64,000 nucleotides of DNA, from contig NZ_LT593974.1 in NCBI RefSeq assembly GCF_900086985.1, forward strand, positions 1,798,001 through 1,862,000, written 5' to 3'. The position numbers and the translations under genes are program-made. Shown one piece after another: positions 62,701 to 64,000 of this stretch (position 1 is its first letter; each line of letters begins with the position of its first letter). Below the pieces are notes generated by a model. That model had not been told where the DNA came from, ran no database searches, and worked only from the letters and a program-made list of their open reading frames with translations. Source of the DNA: Halomonas sp. HL-93. GTDB taxonomy: Bacteria > Pseudomonadota > Gammaproteobacteria > Pseudomonadales > Halomonadaceae.

Positions 62701-63652
62701 AACCCTGGCGGATATCGCGGCTCGGCTTGACGATCCGCGCTACCAGCGGCTAGCGGACTACGCACGCGCTCACTGCGAATACTGGGCGGGCCGTATTCCC
62801 CAGGCTCATGATCATCTTAATGAAATCGATCCGCTAAACGCGCCGATGATGATCGAATGGCTACCGTTCTCGGATCATCCTCAAGTAACCGCTGCGTGTT
62901 TCCAAGGATGGGCGCTGTGTTTACGTGGCGATTACCAACGGGCTGAACGGCAAGTTTCGGCCGCAATACGCTTGGCTGAGAAACTCGGCCATCCAGGTAC
63001 GCTTGCCATGGCGCTTCTGTTTGCTGCCTCGCTCTACCGTCAGCTTGGCCACGTCCATTTAGCCGCGCGTCATGCTGAAAAGGCTGCGGCGATGACCGCC
63101 ACACCGGATTTGCAGCTATGGCAAATTTCAGCCCAGGGAATTCTGGGATGGCAGCGGGCTCTAGCGGGTGACCATGGAGGGCTTGCTCAACTACGGGATA
63201 GCCTTGATCAAATGGCTGAACTCAATGGACGCGATCGCTTTCAGCGACCGGTATTGTGGTATTCAGATGCCTGTATAGCATTGGGGGAACTAAGAGCAGC
63301 GGAAGATTATCTGGATCAGTGTTTGGTGATTGCTAAGGAGAGAACCACGCTATTCCTACCCGAACTTGCGACACAGCTTGCCCGGGTGCGTATTATGCTC
63401 GATCACCCCGCCAATGAAGTACGCGCTTTGGCTGAGATGGCCATTTCCCAGGCCCGCGAGCACGGTAACCGCCACCAGGAGCTGGCGGCACTGGAATTAT
63501 GGCTGACCCGAATTGCGCCAGACGATGAACCTGCGCGGCAAGCCTTTCACCGCCTGCTTGGCGATGTAAGTCACAGTGACGCACCGGTTTTGGTCCGCTG
63601 GGTTAGTCTGCTGGATCATCGCTTGGCATCTCCTGAGCGTCTGGAGAGCTAG
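59750..63652 (+). CDS. Large BTAD / cyclase-like / STAND-ATPase / TPR transcriptional regulator
   Basis: A 1300-residue multidomain protein. Residues about 8-95 are a SARP/OmpR-type winged helix ([13 protein letters not shown] ... [22 protein letters not shown]) and 100-235 a bacterial transcriptional activation (BTAD) TPR domain. Residues about 270-450 resemble a class III nucleotide cyclase ([34 protein letters not shown]) but lack the metal-binding aspartates. The AAA/STAND ATPase follows: [14 protein letters not shown], Walker [12 protein letters not shown] with Lys502, Walker [16 protein letters not shown] with Asp621-622. From about 850 onwards the chain is TPR-like helices. ATG 59750 has AGGA 8 bases upstream. 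Such proteins are signal-driven activators; the signal and target are unknown. Confidence 0.87.
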   Translation: MRDAHKYDQLTLFGHFALYQGDDVLTHFSYDKVKALLVYLLLHRQPINRAALAELLWPDQGLSSGRTNLRHALHCLRQSLGEDAEQVLNVSRQTIAFQLPASWQVDLHELQTLLEGPRDLATLNAVLTCYQGDLIEELQLANCSEFQRWLVQARNEWRQRVIRFAEHVLDNHQEVPDGLLETLVSRFSGYGPFHERLVKQLAEQKQMAAAHEQYNSYLQLLALSGQQPEPSFLQLASYWSDGHHDARVMSPQGAFSRALATDSKPLREDEIELRQLSVMAIRLRLQGDWQDRAATRNCLALQLELLRWLEQQCHHLGGFWLPGATGGLGLACFGTHGPAHQLAELVALYEHCRQTLPQESAKHWTGEGEPPQFELAAGLHSGRVVYLPERQLADPLGQVTQISLELMSVAEGSELVISQESSQHMPPALDLQPRLVSRVLASDGRVRQRALVLGQNEGGRDALPPSLVGRETSLRTLRDALARAGIGLRQSVLVRGASGMGKSALMVGFRQLELSRDAAICWQPTTRLSVLEPYGVARTLLSWYLKGAADLDALHTLQTDLDFNALSDEQQCLLEEALGVRSVQEVAQLTQNGEAVELVVMLLHRLIERQAATHTLVLMVDDLQWLDEPSFKVLSGLQARLPINTAFMLVASHHGREPLPVKLHWDQQISLGRLDALQSSRLLSQLSRRYRIHLSPRLRNQIIERCDGVPLYMQEICRRLDMDRREGRSVQFDELPKGLLGLLASRIDQLEADRNIAHIAAVLGKRFRLDFLRECSGYDTTRLQKAMDHMRQLEIIEPVDNGSSSEVEFQFSHQLLQEAAYLSCPRDVRVTLHQQVVSLIEERFPMWISRHPGDFATHLRRSGHYARGARYFELAAREALKVSANRTALRMADFGLASLRHVEHEVEREVSLLTVRGQAAFALEGHGSPTAHESFVRARELLRHSGADALEDPEDLEQIFLVKWGLWVGRSQRYAHADAFALASTLADIAARLDDPRYQRLADYARAHCEYWAGRIPQAHDHLNEIDPLNAPMMIEWLPFSDHPQVTAACFQGWALCLRGDYQRAERQVSAAIRLAEKLGHPGTLAMALLFAASLYRQLGHVHLAARHAEKAAAMTATPDLQLWQISAQGILGWQRALAGDHGGLAQLRDSLDQMAELNGRDRFQRPVLWYSDACIALGELRAAEDYLDQCLVIAKERTTLFLPELATQLARVRIMLDHPANEVRALAEMAISQAREHGNRHQELAALELWLTRIAPDDEPARQAFHRLLGDVSHSDAPVLVRWVSLLDHRLASPERLES

Positions 63653-63908
63653 TTTGAGTGTGACGCTCAAGCCATGTGAGCGTGATCAGCGCTTCGTCTC
63701 GCTGTTGCCCGCAGATGGCAGCATCGAATTGAAAATTTTCGCAAACGGCGGGCCGGCGAGGGTCGCCGAACAGGCGGCATAAGTTTTGCTCGTCTAACTG
63801 AGCGCATCTTACGCCCCCAGGCTTGCCATCAGGCATGCCTGGAATCGCTGAACTGATAGAGGGGGCAATACAGCATGCCCCGCATCCTGCTCGACACCCA
63901 TCCGTCAT
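63603..63908 (-). CDS. YkgJ family cysteine-cluster protein
   Basis: A 101-residue protein whose eight cysteines follow the YkgJ/DUF pattern: CRAGCGACC at the N-terminus, then [24 protein letters not shown] and AICG. It is presumed to bind zinc or an Fe-S centre; its function is not established. Its ATG overlaps the stop of the upstream minus-strand gene (ATGA), and its 3' end overlaps the regulator gene by 50 bases on the opposite strand. Confidence 0.88.
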   Translation of the reverse strand: MTDGCRAGCGACCIAPSISSAIPGMPDGKPGGVRCAQLDEQNLCRLFGDPRRPAVCENFQFDAAICGQQRDEALITLTWLERHTQTSSPDAQEMPSDDPAD

Positions 63909-64000
63909 AACTCGCCTACTGCGATGGCACCTTTATTGAAACCTTCAAACGCCAATACCTTGGTGGTTTCGCGACTTTGAGCGGCGATTTTGTCGGCTAA
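63905..64000 (-). CDS. C-terminal end of an unidentified gene (5' part outside window)
   Basis: The minus strand is open to the window edge and ends in [16 protein letters not shown] followed by TGA at 63907-63905. The stop is shared with the ATGA of the YkgJ gene, so the two are translationally coupled. Only 31 residues are visible ([14 protein letters not shown] precedes the end) and I cannot name the family. Confidence 0.6.
   Translation of the reverse strand, partial: LADKIAAQSRETTKVLAFEGFNKGAIAVGEL

Noticed and set aside
1..64000. Defence island, phage or CRISPR content
   Set aside because: No integrase, terminase, restriction or Cas-like genes or regular repeats were seen; the genes are core metabolism in conserved order.

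Overview
The window is ordinary chromosomal DNA from a gammaproteobacterium, most likely a moderately halophilic member of the Halomonadaceae (Halomonas/Vreelandella type). I base this on the Pseudomonas/Halomonas-like order fimV-truA-trpF...accD-folC-dedD-cvpA-purF-metZ, the lexA-psrA-nagZ neighbourhood, a phasin gene (polyhydroxyalkanoate storage), very acidic proteins, and balanced to moderately GC-rich coding DNA with AT-richer gaps. I see no insertion sequence, prophage, CRISPR array or integrase. Genes are densely packed on both strands. Organism assignment is inference; no database search was possible.

Layout. 1-11.7 kb: a plus-strand run beginning with the 3' part of a FimV-like gene, then truA, trpF, trpB, trpA, accD, folC, dedD (SPOR), cvpA, purF and metZ, ending at a strong terminator. 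11.8-14.5 kb: cytochrome b561 plus YceI, then a MATE exporter. 14.5-18.6 kb (minus): a purine/xanthine-type permease, an aromatic aminotransferase with phhB, and a diguanylate cyclase. 18.9-22.6 kb (plus): cobA-type methyltransferase, an acidic membrane-anchored coiled-coil protein, mrp and dcd. 22.6-24.5 kb (minus): purMN. 24.6-29.7 kb: perM-hda, a phasin, fumC and an endonuclease/exonuclease/phosphatase membrane protein. 29.8-30.1 kb: two identical tRNA-Val(GAC) genes. 30.1-33.5 kb (minus): free methionine-R-sulfoxide reductase and the methionine ABC importer metN-metI-metQ. The importer is preceded by a promoter, a SAM-II-like riboswitch aptamer and an intrinsic terminator.

33.7-41.5 kb (plus): ribE, then a nucleobase salvage block (AzgA-like permease, apt, gpt, ung, upp, uraA), then molybdenum cofactor genes mobB, a moaC-moaD fusion and moaE. 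41.6-48.9 kb: an RNase J-family protein (minus), purU, lexA (minus) divergent from psrA, an L,D-transpeptidase, nagZ, hpt and ppsR (minus). 49.2-64 kb: ppsA, ggt, a membrane GDPD, rraA and acnB (the last three minus), then miaE and a 1300-residue regulator. That regulator combines BTAD, a cyclase-like domain, a STAND-type ATPase and TPR-like repeats. The window ends in a YkgJ cysteine-cluster gene and the tail of an unidentified gene.

Recurring themes are purine and pyrimidine synthesis and salvage (purF, purM, purN, purU, apt, gpt, hpt, upp, uraA, two further permeases), methionine (metZ, MetNIQ, msrC) and central carbon (fumC, acnB, ppsA/ppsR). I found no convincing wholly new system. The best candidates for a second look are the SAM-II-like riboswitch with an extra hairpin, the MoaC-MoaD fusion, the large STAND regulator with a catalytically dead cyclase domain, the phasin-promoter inverted repeats and the acidic coiled-coil protein.
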